DNA of 64,000 nt from Bursaphelenchus xylophilus (lineage: Eukaryota > Nematoda > Chromadorea > Rhabditida > Aphelenchoididae): the NCBI GenBank assembly GCA_904066235.2, contig CAJFCV020000001.1:9548001-9612000 (forward strand), read 5' to 3'. The position numbers and the translations under genes are program-made. Below the pieces are notes generated by a model. That model did not search any database. It saw only the letters and a program-made list of their open reading frames with translations, and was not told the origin of the DNA. The stretch's first letter is position 1, and every line of letters begins with the position of its first letter. Below, in pieces: positions 11,941 through 22,673 of the stretch.

Positions 11941-12136
11941 GTTACCGAAATAACCTGTGCATATAAGCTCATAATAAACTATGACAAGTGGTTTTAACAT
12001 TTTTGAAAAAAAAATTTCCACCTGTCAGTAAGGATCATAGTGCAGTAAAATACGTCACTACAGGTATTGAACTGGCCAGGAAAGGAGGCGGGTTACAAGA
12101 TTTTAATTTTACTTGGCACTGAAGACTACGCCAAGT

Positions 12137-12487
12137 ACGGGTATGTTGTTAACCGAAAAGGAGCTACCTTCCAAGCAGCTTTCGGTAGTTATATGCACAT
12201 TTGAGCACGCTACTTTCACAATTACCTCGTTGCTTGTGGGTTTTACTATTGCCGTTACATGTTGTATGTTTCGAACCTCTTACAAAAAAATGTTCAGTCT
12301 TTGACAATGAACTCAAAAAATATTGGTGTTATTTGATCAACAGTCTTGTATGGTAAGGCTTGACACTTCTGTTCCACCATACTATTTGAGGCTTTTCGAT
12401 GCAATGGTGCCTTTTATTGGTGCTGTTTTCTTGATTTCTCTCCCTTGTTATTTTGGGATCAATTTCACCGGAGACCAAAAAATATAA
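12137..12487 (+). pseudogene. Receptor relic A (exons 1-3 only, start codon lost)
   Basis: Positions 12137-12270 align with exon 1 of SR4/SR5, but the position of the invariant initiator reads ACG at 12137-12139 (TGMLLTEKELPS where MGILLDESELPS is expected). An exon 2 relic ends at 12352 (KYWCYLINSLVW) and retains its GTAAGG donor. An exon 3 relic at about 12391-12487 reads LFDAMVPFIGAVFLISLPCY and ends in a stop after TM2. TM3-TM7 are absent and SR5 begins 95 bp later. I read this as a truncated tandem duplicate. Confidence 0.85.
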
Positions 12488-12581
12488 TATCATCAGCCAA
12501 TCTCTACATAATCAACTATGCGCATTCTCGATCCCACCTGTCATACCGCCATTTTGCTTTGAAATAAAGAACAGAAACAGT

Positions 12582-13769
12582 ATGGGTATTTTGTTAGGAG
12601 AGGACGAATTGCCCTCACCAGAATTGTTACATTTTTACCATATTTTTGAATACGCCGCATTTTCCGTCACCGTAGTTCTTGTGACCCTTACATTGGTTGT
12701 AATATCTTGTAAGTTTTGCCAACGCAAATATATCTAAGTGTGTTTAGATTCAACTAGAGAGGTGAGTAAATATCGTTGGTATCTGATCAATAGCCTAATA
12801 TGGTAAGCATTTAGGTACTACGAGAATTCGGGTCATGCTCGTATATAAATACATTAGCAACGCTTTAGGTCCTTGTTTTTCGATACAATGGCCACCTTCA
12901 TTGGTGTTGTCGCCCTGTTCCCCGTCCCATGTTATTTTGGAATCAACGCTGCTGGCAAATTGTCAAAGAACCAGCAAGCCTTTTACTTTTTTGTGGGCGT
13001 ATTTTCTCTTATTGGAAAGAGCAGTGCATTGGTTATGCAACTCGAATACCGCTATCAACAATCACTGGGATCAACCTCAACTTATCGGTTCTACTGCAAT
13101 CTTTATATCACGGGAAAAATGGAGTTCTTGTTTAGAGCTGCTGTCCAACTTGCCTTTTCCGTGGTTATTCTTGTAGGAAAAACTTTCCTGATGACAATTA
13201 TTTAGACTCCATTCGTCATCTTCTTCCCGAATCAGGAAGAACAGTTGAATATGATCGCTTCCCTTGATTCAGTGCTTGCCAACATTGTCGACACACAGCC
13301 GGGAGTTATTTGTTTCGCCGCTGGGACTGATGTGACTTTGGTCTTCATTACGCCAACGGTGATAATCGCCATTCTTCCATTTATTGGTTTGAGCATACTG
13401 GGAGTATCTTACAGCTCAATCAAACAACAACATCACGCCAAAAAGACGTTCCGTCTGCAGATGATGTTAATGAACTCTTTGTTTGTTCAATTTGTGGTGG
13501 CGATCATGTTCATGATAGTTCCGGGCCTATTCTTCCTCGGCGCTCCAATTCTTGGACTCAGGAATATGCCTAGGGTCATCGTCTACACTTTCTTCCCATT
13601 TCTTACGCATACCTCGATCGATTGCTTGATGATTTTGTATTTTATTCGGCCTTATCGGCAGCTTTTAGTCCGCAGTTTTCGTACATTCAGAATCACGACC
13701 TCTTTCAGTCACGAGAGCGTTGTGCCTGTCCGCACCACAAATGTCGTGCATCTTACACGCATACCTTGA
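12582..13769 (+). CDS. SR5: Srh-like 7TM chemoreceptor
   Basis: Exons are 12582-12708, 12748-12802, 12869-13172 and 13206-13769, giving 349 aa. Starts MGILLGEDELPSPELL. Key segments are LFPVPCYFGINAAG, MQLEYRYQQ, HPGVICF-equivalent QPGVICF in loop 2 (the usual His is Gln), TFRLQMMLMNSLFVQF at TM6 and HTSIDCLMILYFIRPYRQ at TM7. Intron 3 is only 33 nt (13173-13205), bounded by GTAGGA and TTTAG; without its removal the frame stops in TM4, so it must be spliced. Closest to SR4 and SR6 by the LEYRYQQ motif. An AATAAA near 13890 is a likely polyadenylation signal. Confidence 0.9.
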
Positions 13770-14254
13770 CAAAAAATTTTACAGTGTATATTGTTTTTGA
13801 CTTGGACAATGAAACACGCAGACGCATAAATCGACTAATATTGACCGTTACTTTTGTTAAATTTGGATTCTTAACTGCAACATGCAGCAATAAATAGTAT
13901 GGGCATTCTATGAAATCCATCAGGTCTAAAAATTTCCAAAACTCGAACCATCTTTGCTGAGAGTTCGAGCAACATTCGTGTGGTGGCGAATGTTTAAATG
14001 TCACTTGTATACTTGCGACTACTTACATGGGCTCAAATACTTCCCGAATAAAAATGCATCGAATACTTTTCTGATTAACATTCTGCAGAACACCTTTAAA
14101 ATTCTACTTTCAAAACTGCATACTTGTACTCAGTATGAAAAATTGATGGATTCTTGACTTATTTTTTTGTTACCCCTGTTTTTTCTAGTAGAATTCCGCC
14201 TGTTTTTCATATCTGGAAGCTGCATTTTGAAGGTGTTGAACTTGATTTTATGAA
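13770..14254. other. Spacer SR5-SR6
   Basis: AT-rich, non-coding; no repeat or conserved motif recognised. Confidence 0.4.
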
Positions 14255-15470
14255 ATGGGCGCTTTGCTGGATGAAAGCGAACTGCCAACACAATTTTCTC
14301 TAACCGTTTTCCACATCTACGAATATGTGGCCTTTTTTGTTACTGTTTGGATAGTCGCTCTCACTGTGGTAATTATTGTAGGCAAGCTTTTCTTCTTTGC
14401 TTCGTATTGATCTTTACTTTAGGAAGGGTCAAAGAAATCAGTATTTACCGATGGTACCTTCTCCACGGGTTGTTTTGGCAAGTTTAAACAAATTCCATCA
14501 TCGTCAACTTATAGGTCGATCCTGTTTGATGCGATGTGCACATTCATTGGAGCTGTCACCCTCTTTCCAATCCCTTGTTATTACGGTATAAATGCTGCTG
14601 GCGCCATCAGTGGAAACAGCCAAACAGTTTACTTTTTTATTGGAGTTGGAGCCGAGATTGGGAAGGTCTGTGCGATCGTGCTACAACTGGAATACCGATA
14701 CCAGCAAGCTCAGCTGGCACATTCCAAATACCGCTATATTTGTAGTTTGCTGCAGGGGTGGCCTGAATTAATCCTGAAAGCCGCTCTCGTGGTATTTTTC
14801 CTTGCTGTGATCCTGGTAAGTTGCGAGTTTAGATTAGTATAGAAAGAGTTTCAAGTGCGACGGCGTAAGCACTAGATCTTTGAAAAGGTGTCAATCCCTG
14901 ATTACAAAAAAGAGCCGCTCATATTTGCAGATTCCTTTCCTGATTGCTCTGCCAAACCGGCAGGAGCAATTGGCTCTTCTGGCTTCGTTAGATCCAGTTC
15001 TAGGCAAGATAATCGAAGAACATCCAAGCATTCAGTGTTTTGCCTCAGGCACTGACTCCAAAATTGTCTTGGCCATTCCCTTCTGCATTGTAATGTGTCT
15101 TCCTTTCGTTGGAGCTGCTGCTTTGTCTCTAATCTACTCTTCGATCAGACAGCATCAAATGTCGGCAAAGACACACAAGATGCAGATGATGTTGTTCTGG
15201 TCTCTCTTCGCGCAAATGACCGCTCTCTTCTTCCTGATCATTGTTCCTCTCCTCGTTTATCTCGGTGGCCCAATATTTGGAATGCGCAATATCCCCGCTT
15301 TCAGCGTGTACGTATTTTATCCGTATTTGATACATACAGTCGTCGATTGTTTTCTGATTTTGTATTTCATCCGCCCTTATCGAAGGACCTTCATTTTATA
15401 TTTACGGGTCTTAAAAGCTCGAAGCATATTTTCTGAGAAATCGAGTAGTATTGTTGTGGTGGTGAAGTAA
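14255..15470 (+). CDS. SR6: Srh-like 7TM chemoreceptor with two GC-AG introns
   Basis: Exons are 14255-14381, 14423-14477, 14515-14815 and 14931-15470, giving 340 aa. Starts MGALLDESELPTQ. Both intron 1 and intron 2 carry GC in place of GT at the donor (GTAG|GCAAGC at 14382 and TTTTG|GCAAGT at 14478). With these the phases 1 and 2, the 127/55-nt exon lengths and the peptide GRVKEISIYRWYLLHGLFW all match the family, whereas the only nearby GT for intron 1 breaks the frame. Exon 3 has LFPIPCYYGINAAG and LQLEYRYQQ; exon 4 has HPSIQCF, HKMQMMLFWSLFAQM (the usual Arg-Leu-Gln is Lys-Met-Gln) and HTVVDCFLILYFIRPYRR. Uninterrupted otherwise. Confidence 0.87.
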
Positions 15471-16094
15471 TGTCTAAATACTTCTCGTTACGGCAAAATT
15501 GTTGTGTCTTCAGATTTTTCCGAATAAAAACGAATACATTCGATCGAAAATGACGGAGATTCGGCAAGTGGCCGACGCGTTGAGCTGACGACTTAACGAC
15601 CCTACTTTCTAATGTTTTATTCAAATTCCGCAACATAAGAAAAAGACAGCTGCCTGAAATGACGTGTCCTGCACGTTGGCAGTGACTATAATATTAAAGC
15701 ATGATACTATTCAAAACCCCCGTCTAACGGATATGGGTCACATCTGATTGTGAGGAAGGTGAGTTGCTCTGTAAAATGTTTTCTTTACTATGTGTGGTAT
15801 CTAATATCTTGCACCTTGTGTCGTTAGTAATTACTGCCAATATCTGTAAATCAAGGAGGAGTGTTACACAATTTCTTTTGTGGTCCTTGCAGACATAACA
15901 AAAAGTTAAAAATATGGCTGCTCCACGGCCCTTTAAATAAATGATCGTCTTTGTCGCTGAAACATCATTCAGGAATGTCACAGGTATAAAACAGGCGGCA
16001 AGTCAAGCGGAATTTCCAAATTATATTACAAAACCGCAGTACGTTCCACCTGCAGTGCGCGTATTTCACTTTTCGCTGTACTTCTCTTCAAAAA
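15471..16094. other. Spacer SR6-SR7
   Basis: Non-coding; no repeat recognised. The last 100 bp are the presumed SR7 5' region. Confidence 0.4.
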
Positions 16095-17290
16095 ATGGGT
16101 GCCTTGATGGCGGAAAGTGAAATTCCGTCTGATTCAACTTTGCAATTCTTACGAATCTACGAATTTGTGGGATTCGGCATTACATTGCTGATATTAGTCC
16201 TCACAGTGACCGTAATCCTCCGTAAGCTTTGATCTCCGCTTCAAAAAAATCTTTTCTTATTCAGGCACAGCAAAAGACATCAGTAAATACCGATGGTATC
16301 TCATTCATGGACTGGTCTGGTAAGTTTAAAATTTGAAGAAGTGTGATAGATTTATTTGCAGGTCTCTGCTCTTGGATGGGTTTTGCACGTTCATTGGCTC
16401 CGTTACCCTCTTCCCCATTCCCTGTTACTACGGCACCAGCGTATTTGGAAGTGTCAGCGGATGCGCTCAGAAAATCTACTTCTTCTGTGGCGTCGGCGCG
16501 GAAATTGGGAAGGTGACAGCGATCGTATTCCAGATGGAATACCGGTATTACCAAGCTCAGTCGTCCACTTCGAAGTATCGACTTCTGTGTGGTCATTTGC
16601 AAGGAAGGGCTGAAGTGGGCGTCAGATTATTAGTTTTAGTCACTTTTCTGATTGCTATTTTGGTATGTGGAAGTAGTGAATTTTTACGGGTTTTTACTAA
16701 AAGTCACTGTTATCTTCCAGGGACCCTTTGCGATCTTCTATCCTGACCAGCAAGACCAGCTTGCTCTCCTTGCCTCTCTGGACCCCCTTCTTGCCAGATT
16801 AATCGAGCAGAATCCCAGCTTACAATGCTTTTCCTCAGGTGTAGACGCCACTAAAGTCGTCATCGTTCCAGTTACTATTTTATTTATTCTCCCTTTCGTC
16901 GGCGCTGCCGCCTTGTTTGTAATCTATGTCTCCATAGAACGGCAGCATTTCACAGCGAAGACAAAGAGGCTTCAGATGATGTTATTCTGGTCCCTTTTCT
17001 CTCAAATGACCACTCTATTCCTTCTGATGATCGTGCCTCTCTTTATATGCCTGTGTCCTCCCATATTCGGATGGAGGAATGCTCCAAAAATAAGTATCTA
17101 CGTGTTCTTCCCTATCTTATTACATACTCCAATTGATTGCATAATGCTTTTGTATTTCATTCGACCTTACCGGAGATTTGTTATCCGTCACTTTCAGAGG
17201 TTTAAGACAAAGAATCTTTCTAGCATCACACCTAGTGCATCGGTTCAATTGGTTACTCAGAGAGGGTCCATATCATCGTTTTCGCCATGA
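16095..17290 (+). CDS. SR7: Srh-like 7TM chemoreceptor
   Basis: Exons are 16095-16221, 16265-16319, 16362-16662 and 16721-17290, giving 350 aa; all introns are 42-58 nt. Starts MGALMAESEIPSD, with Ile in place of the usual Leu before Pro. Exon 3 begins SLLLDGFCTFIGSVTLFPIP and has FQMEYRYYQ; loop 2 has YPDQQDQ and NPSLQCF, with Asn replacing the usual His. TM6 enters RLQMMLFWSLFSQM and TM7 is HTPIDCIMLLYFIRPYRR. The Ser/Thr-rich tail is about 35 aa. Most similar by motif to SR6 and SR8 (LxCF loops, IGAAA/WGALL at TM5). Confidence 0.9.
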
Positions 17291-17937
17291 AGAAATCTCG
17301 TGACAAGCAGACGAACTATTTCTGAATAATACAGTTGTTTGTTACTGTCTTCGAAAAGAGTAAATTTTGGTTGTAAAAAACAATCCGTCAGATAATAATC
17401 CTATTGTACTAAGACTCCAAATACGGGTATTAAAAATTACGGTAAGAGAAACAGTATTCGCTCAAAGAGTCTCTTTATGTAGTCAGATCTCCGGCAGGTC
17501 GGTTCAACGGGTCTCTCAGAAAACGTCCAAGACATCACTATGATGCGTTATACTATGATATAATAAAAAGATAAAAGATTGCCAAATGACTTCAAGAATT
17601 TTATATTGCTAAATATAGTTTCTCGAATAATTTAAACATATCAAACCAAAGAAGCCATTATGACTAGCGCAGCACGTTTATGTACGCAAAAAGTGTAGCG
17701 ATTTTTTTGAAATTTTTTGTAATAACAAGAACGACTATTTTTAAGAACAAGTCTTGAGAAATCTAATGTTCTAAAGATCTGTAGCTACGAATTTGTTATG
17801 TACTTTAACTTGAACATCCGTCCTCTAACGTTGAATGCATGCCCTTTGGGATTTTTTTGATGTTATAAATATGTTTGTGCTATTGTACAAATTGTGCCTT
17901 AAATTCTCCCTGGTCCCGTTTGTATAGCATTCTCTCC
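17291..17937. other. Spacer SR7-SR8
   Basis: AT-rich and non-coding; I see no structured element. Confidence 0.4.
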
Positions 17938-19123
17938 ATGGGGGCTCTGCTTGATGAGAGTGAGTTGCCCTCGGAACCTTTGTTAAAAGTCTATCGTATT
18001 TATGACTATGTTACCGTAATTATTACTTGGACACTTGTTGCCTTTACAATAATTGCGATTCTCAGTACGTTTTAGAAAGCTTATATTACACGGTCGTAAA
18101 ATTATTTATGATTGGCAAAATGCGAATGTTATTTTAGGCACAAATACAGGTATTGGAAAGTATCGTTGGTATCTTCTTAATGGACTCTGTTGGTACGTTA
18201 CCTCTACTCCAATATAGCGCTTAAGGTCATTATTCTGCGACACGATGTGCACAGTCATCGGCCCCGTCACCCTCTTTCCAATCCCTTGTTTCTTTGGGGT
18301 CAACGCTGGCAGCACAATACAGGACCCTCCACTAATGGCATATTTCTTCGTTGGCATCTTCAGCCTGATCGGTAAGATGTCGTCAATGGTCTTTCAAATC
18401 GAGCACCGATATATGCAAGCTCAACCAGCCTCATCGAAGTACCGAGTCTTTTGTTCGTTGTCGGCGAAAACAGAAATCTTGATAAGAGCCGGCTACATAC
18501 TCTTGATTTCCCTGTTGGTCTTGGTAAGGCAAAACATTCAGTTGAAACTGTTATAGGGACCATTCGCCTTGTTCCTTCCAAACCAAGAGGAAGAACAGTC
18601 TTTTCTTGCAAGAAGTGATCCAGTTTTGGCCGAAGTTATCCGAACACGGCCGATAAAATGCTTCTCCCCGGGCGTGGATCCCACGTTTATCTTCATTTGC
18701 CCATCTTTGTTGATTTTCTTTACAATGTGCTTTGGATGGGGGGCATTGCTGTTAATTTACAACTCAATCCATCGGTCTCAATTGACAGCCAAGACCCGTC
18801 GCCTTCAGATGATGCTGTTCTGGTCGATCTTTGCCCAAAATATAAATCTCAGCGCTTTATTGTATTTGCCAACCTTGCTGTTCCTGTGTGGCCATATTTT
18901 CGGGCTGAGAAACATGCCCACGATCAATGTTTTTTGCTTTTTCGTCTTGTTCGTACACACTTCTGTCGACTGTTGTATGATCTTGTATTTTATCGGGCCT
19001 TACCGTCGGTTTGTCCTGAAAGTTTTCTGTGGCGTCTTACAAAAGGAAAGGTATGGCAGCAGTGTGCTGGTTACAAGTAGGATCTGGCAAAGCGAGCCGT
19101 CTAGAGTCAAGGTAGTTCTCTGA
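17938..19123 (+). CDS. SR8: Srh-like 7TM chemoreceptor
   Basis: Exons are 17938-18064, 18138-18192, 18226-18523 and 18557-19123, giving 348 aa. Starts MGALLDESELPSEP. Introns 2 and 3 are each 33 nt. Exon 3 is one codon shorter than usual (298 nt). Distinctive residues are LFPIPCFFGVNAGS in loop 1, FQIEHRYMQ after TM3, RPIKCF in loop 2 (the HP pair is replaced by RP), RLQMMLFWSIFAQN at TM6 and HTSVDCCMILYFIGPYRR at TM7, with Gly for the usual Arg/Lys before Pro-Tyr-Arg. The frame is intact. A possible sister copy has decayed downstream (relic B). Confidence 0.89.
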
Positions 19124-19249
19124 AAATGGCAACATAATACCTTTGTTTTTTATATGACTGTTGCCATTCAAAAGTGTAGTCTTTTCACTAAAACCGAGAC
19201 AAATATTGCACTGCATGGATATCAAACTTAAACCATTGTATTTTGTGTG

Positions 19250-19345
19250 CAATAGATGACATACTCGACAATTGTGAACTGCCTTCGAAACTGTTCTTAG
19301 ATTCTATCGCATTTGTGACTTTACTCCATCGATTGTAACTTGTAC
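19250..19345 (+). pseudogene. Receptor relic B (exon 1 fragment)
   Basis: ATAGATGACATACTCGACAA followed by TTGTGAACTGCCTTCGAAAC and TTCTATCGCATTTGTGACTT resembles SR8 exon 1, including the E-L-P-S block, with several small indels and stops. No exons 2-4 follow. It is a strongly decayed copy lying just behind SR8. Confidence 0.55.
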
Positions 19346-20895
19346 GTCTGAGCAGAAGGTACAGAGTCTGCGGAGCTAATTGATGTCAAAGAATTTTTGT
19401 AGTATGCTGTAATGTGTTATCTCCTTTTTGAATATTTCAATAAAATGTGGTTGGAGAAAACTTACAATTTCCCAAAGACTGAAAATTTTTGGATGACAAG
19501 TAACATAATTCTTTTATGTCAAAGCGATGTACAAATTTTCAATCATACGTCTGTCTAGTGTATAGCATATGCTTTCACAATAATATAATACATTTCACGA
19601 TTGGCTTGAAAGGTAAACGTTAGTTTTGTATTGCAAAAGAGTTTTCCGATTGTCGGAACCTGTTGGTATTTTAGCGCCACATTCGACTTCAAGTGCAAGT
19701 TTGGAGTCTGAAAAGATTATTAATGTCAAGTTCAACTTGAGCCCCAAAAAAAATTTCAAGTTTATGAGCAATTTAAAGTTCGAAGTGCTTCATAGAAACG
19801 CAAAAGACTGCAATAAATTTCTATAGTATATAATCCAAATTATTTTTAGATTGCAGAAGGAAAAGTTCAAATAGTCAGTCCAACTTATAGCAAACTTTTG
19901 AAGTCAGAGTTTCTATTGAACTTGAATTTTTTGTTTGAGATTAAACAATACCTATCACAACTCACGCTTCTAGTGAAGAAATCGTATCAGTTGATGAATT
20001 CAGCGTAGTTGTTTTTCAAGCTTGGCTTGCACCTTTTTCTTCGAAATGTACACATAAGAGGAGTAGTAACAATACAATATTACCTATATTACAGGGTGGT
20101 CGGAAATAAATTCTGGGAATATTTCAAGCCATATTTTATCTAACGTACCAATCCAAATTTAACAAAAGAAACAATCAATGTGTATAAGTAGCTGATGACA
20201 TTTTTTTCGCTTTCAGGCGAACATTTTGAAAGTTTGGTAAACATCAGAAATAAGCAAATTGAGTTGCTCAATTAAGTAATCTTGTGGTGTATTACATACG
20301 CGTTGACGCACGTATTGCTAAATTGCGTAGACAAACGAGTAAATTAGTCCCGCTTATAATTTAATCCAAGTGTAGTTCAAACATCGTACGGTGTTGCATT
20401 GACGTTTCTCTACAAGAAAAGATAAGTTAATTCCTTGCTTTGGTATTGACTAAGGATACGGCCGAGACTGACAACAGAAGTGTTTGGAGTACTGCACACA
20501 CAACGGGCCCAGGCCACATATCTATTCCCGAGAATTTTAGTTGAAATGCAGAGGGCGTTCAGTGAGATGAAAGGTTATTTCGCGGGAAAATACATGATCA
20601 GTAACACATACATAGCACGCAACAACACAACCTGCAGGCTTGCTTACGCATCCTCAAATCCCTAGAATATACGAAATTCAACTGCAAAAACCCATAACAC
20701 CTTTTTGTAGCCTCTCAGTTTCCGCCTCTCAAAGATTATTTCAATAAAAGATTATTGCATTAAATTTGCAATTTTCCATGCCTTCTATCCTCTCCGCAAT
20801 AACTTAACGCAATCATCGGAAACAGCTGCTCAATGTGTATTGTGCTGACGGCCATTCTATGTATTAGTCGGCACGTCTACGGTCGAGATGTCGAG
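19346..20895. other. Long spacer SR8-SR9
   Basis: About 1.5 kb, AT-rich. No open frame of interest and no repeat recognised. An alternative in-frame ATG at 20833 would add MCIVLTAILCISRHVYGRDVE to SR9; I treat this as upstream sequence because every paralogue begins at M-G. Confidence 0.4.
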
Positions 20896-22150
20896 ATGGG
20901 AGTTCTGTTGGATCAAAGCGAATTTCCGTCTACGGCAATGGAGGAGTTCTACCACCTATTCGAGTACACGGCATTTGCCATCACTACCGTTGTGGTCATC
21001 TTCACAATGACAGTCATTGTAATGTGTAAGTGCGGTTTGAATTGCGTATAAGTATATTGAATCCCAACCCTACTGTAGCATTTAGCCAACACAAAAGGGA
21101 TCAGCAATTATCGATGGTATCTTATCCACACCTTGCTTTGGTGAGTTAACGAGTTACAAACCACTTTTCATGGACCGGGAATAAACAACGTGTAAGAATA
21201 AACATAAATTTTTAGGTCTTTGTTCTTCGATGGGATGGGGACTTTTATTGGAGCGGTAACCTTGTTCCCGGTCCCTTGTTATTACGGTGTAAATCTGGCA
21301 GGAACTACAAGCGACGCCACACAAACCGCTTACTTTTTTATCGGTGTTAGTGCTATCCTTGGGAAGCTGTGTTCTTTGCTTTTTCAATTTGAACATCGCT
21401 ATTATCAAACACAATCATCCACTTCACGTTATCACCGTATGTGCAGCCATATTCAAGGATTCATGCAAATCGTGGTCCGATTCTGTTTGATCATCTTGGC
21501 AATGGCTTTGGTTTTGGTAAGTGGAAGTGTTATTTTTGTTGAACGCAATGTTTTGCTCTGTAAATATCACGGAGAACTGTAACATAGTTTTTAAGATTCC
21601 ATTTGCTTTATTTTTCCCAAACCAAGAAGAGCAACGTGCCTTGCTCAGATCTCTTGATCCAGTGGTCGCCAGCTTGATTGACCAGCATCCAAGCCTTCTT
21701 TGCATTACAGCCGGCACAGATGTAGCCATAATTCTAATTCCTTCAATAATTCTTATTTGCCTTATGTCTGTACTTTGTTTTCTAACCTTGTACATTATCT
21801 ATACCTCGATCCGAACTCAATTCTCAGCGAATACCCAGCGTCTTCAGATGATGTTATTTTGGTCCCTTGTTGCTCAGATGGGTGCTTTGTTTGTCCTTTT
21901 AATCCTGCCTTTGCTATTCTTTATCGGTTCTTCTCTGCTCAGTATCAGAAATCTTCCTATCTATTCGATGTATTGTTTCTTTCCCGTGTTGTGTCATACC
22001 TCCGTGGATTGCTTGATGATTTTATATTTTATCCGGCCCTACCGTCGCTTCCTAATCAAACACATGACGTTTGCGAATACTCATTCCTATAGTATAAGTC
22101 ATGTTAATGTGATCAGAATTTTACCGAAATTTTCCTCGTTTAAAGATTAG
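20896..22150 (+). CDS. SR9: Srh-like 7TM chemoreceptor
   Basis: Exons are 20896-21025, 21086-21140, 21216-21516 and 21596-22150, giving 346 aa. The start lies in the block GATGTCGAGATGGGAGTTCT, also present at the starts of SR10 and SR11. An upstream in-frame ATG at 20833 could give a signal-peptide-like extension, but a CTATGTATTAG acceptor lies between, so a 5' UTR or trans-splice junction is likelier. Motifs are LFPVPCYYGVNLAG, FQFEHRYYQ, HPSLLCI, QRLQMMLFWSLVAQM and HTSVDCLMILYFIRPYRR. Exon 4 shares an 83-bp stretch with no mismatch with SR10 (21783-21865). AATAAA near 22168 is a likely polyadenylation signal. Confidence 0.9.
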
Positions 22151-22673
22151 TTTTCTGGGATAATACAATAAACAGTAATGTAAAATTTACGTCTGAAACA
22201 TTTCGCCGAATCCAGTCTATCGGAGTAATATTTTTAAAAAATAAAAATGTAATTCAGTCCCGTCGCAGAAAAACGTCTCGTCTCACCGCAAAATTGATGT
22301 AGTCTGCACCAAATGAAGGGCAATTACAAGACTTGGGTGTTCAGGCTTGTACAAATAAAGACCATCAGAGCATATCGCCAAGCGCTTTCCGTATGGGCCT
22401 CGCCCGGGGCATTCATGCAAGCGAGTCGCGATGAGGTGCCCCTCAAGACCTTCGGCATCGATCGGTGCCAGAGTAGGTCTGACATCCGATTTTGACAGAG
22501 TTCCCATGCACCTCGAATGTTCACATTCCTTTCTAAGGGCCTTGGTGGGGCGCAACGATGGTTCACACCTGGGTCCGACGGAATGCAAGTCGGCGTCGCT
22601 AACAATTGAGCCACCACACGTCAATCCAGCGCATTTCCTGAACCGTTTCGAAACTTCGTATCGTTTTCATTGA
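22151..22673. other. Spacer with a GC-rich, weakly tRNA-like block
   Basis: Positions 22280-22640 are markedly more GC-rich than the surroundings. The minus strand near 22540-22620 reads TGGTGGCTCAATTGTTAGCG, resembling a tRNA D-arm, with a poor box-B-like GGTGTGAACC further on. It cannot be folded into a good cloverleaf. It may be a decayed SINE-like or structured element; I do not call a tRNA. Confidence 0.25.

Noticed and set aside
20833..20895. Signal-peptide-like N-terminal extension of SR9
   Set aside because: Paralogues start at M-G and a 3' splice-site-like TATTAG lies between the two ATGs, so the extension is probably untranslated.
22280..22640. Plus- and minus-strand frames of 60-113 codons and a tRNA-like D-arm
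   Set aside because: Composition-driven open frames on both strands with no motif; the tRNA resemblance fails in the T-arm.
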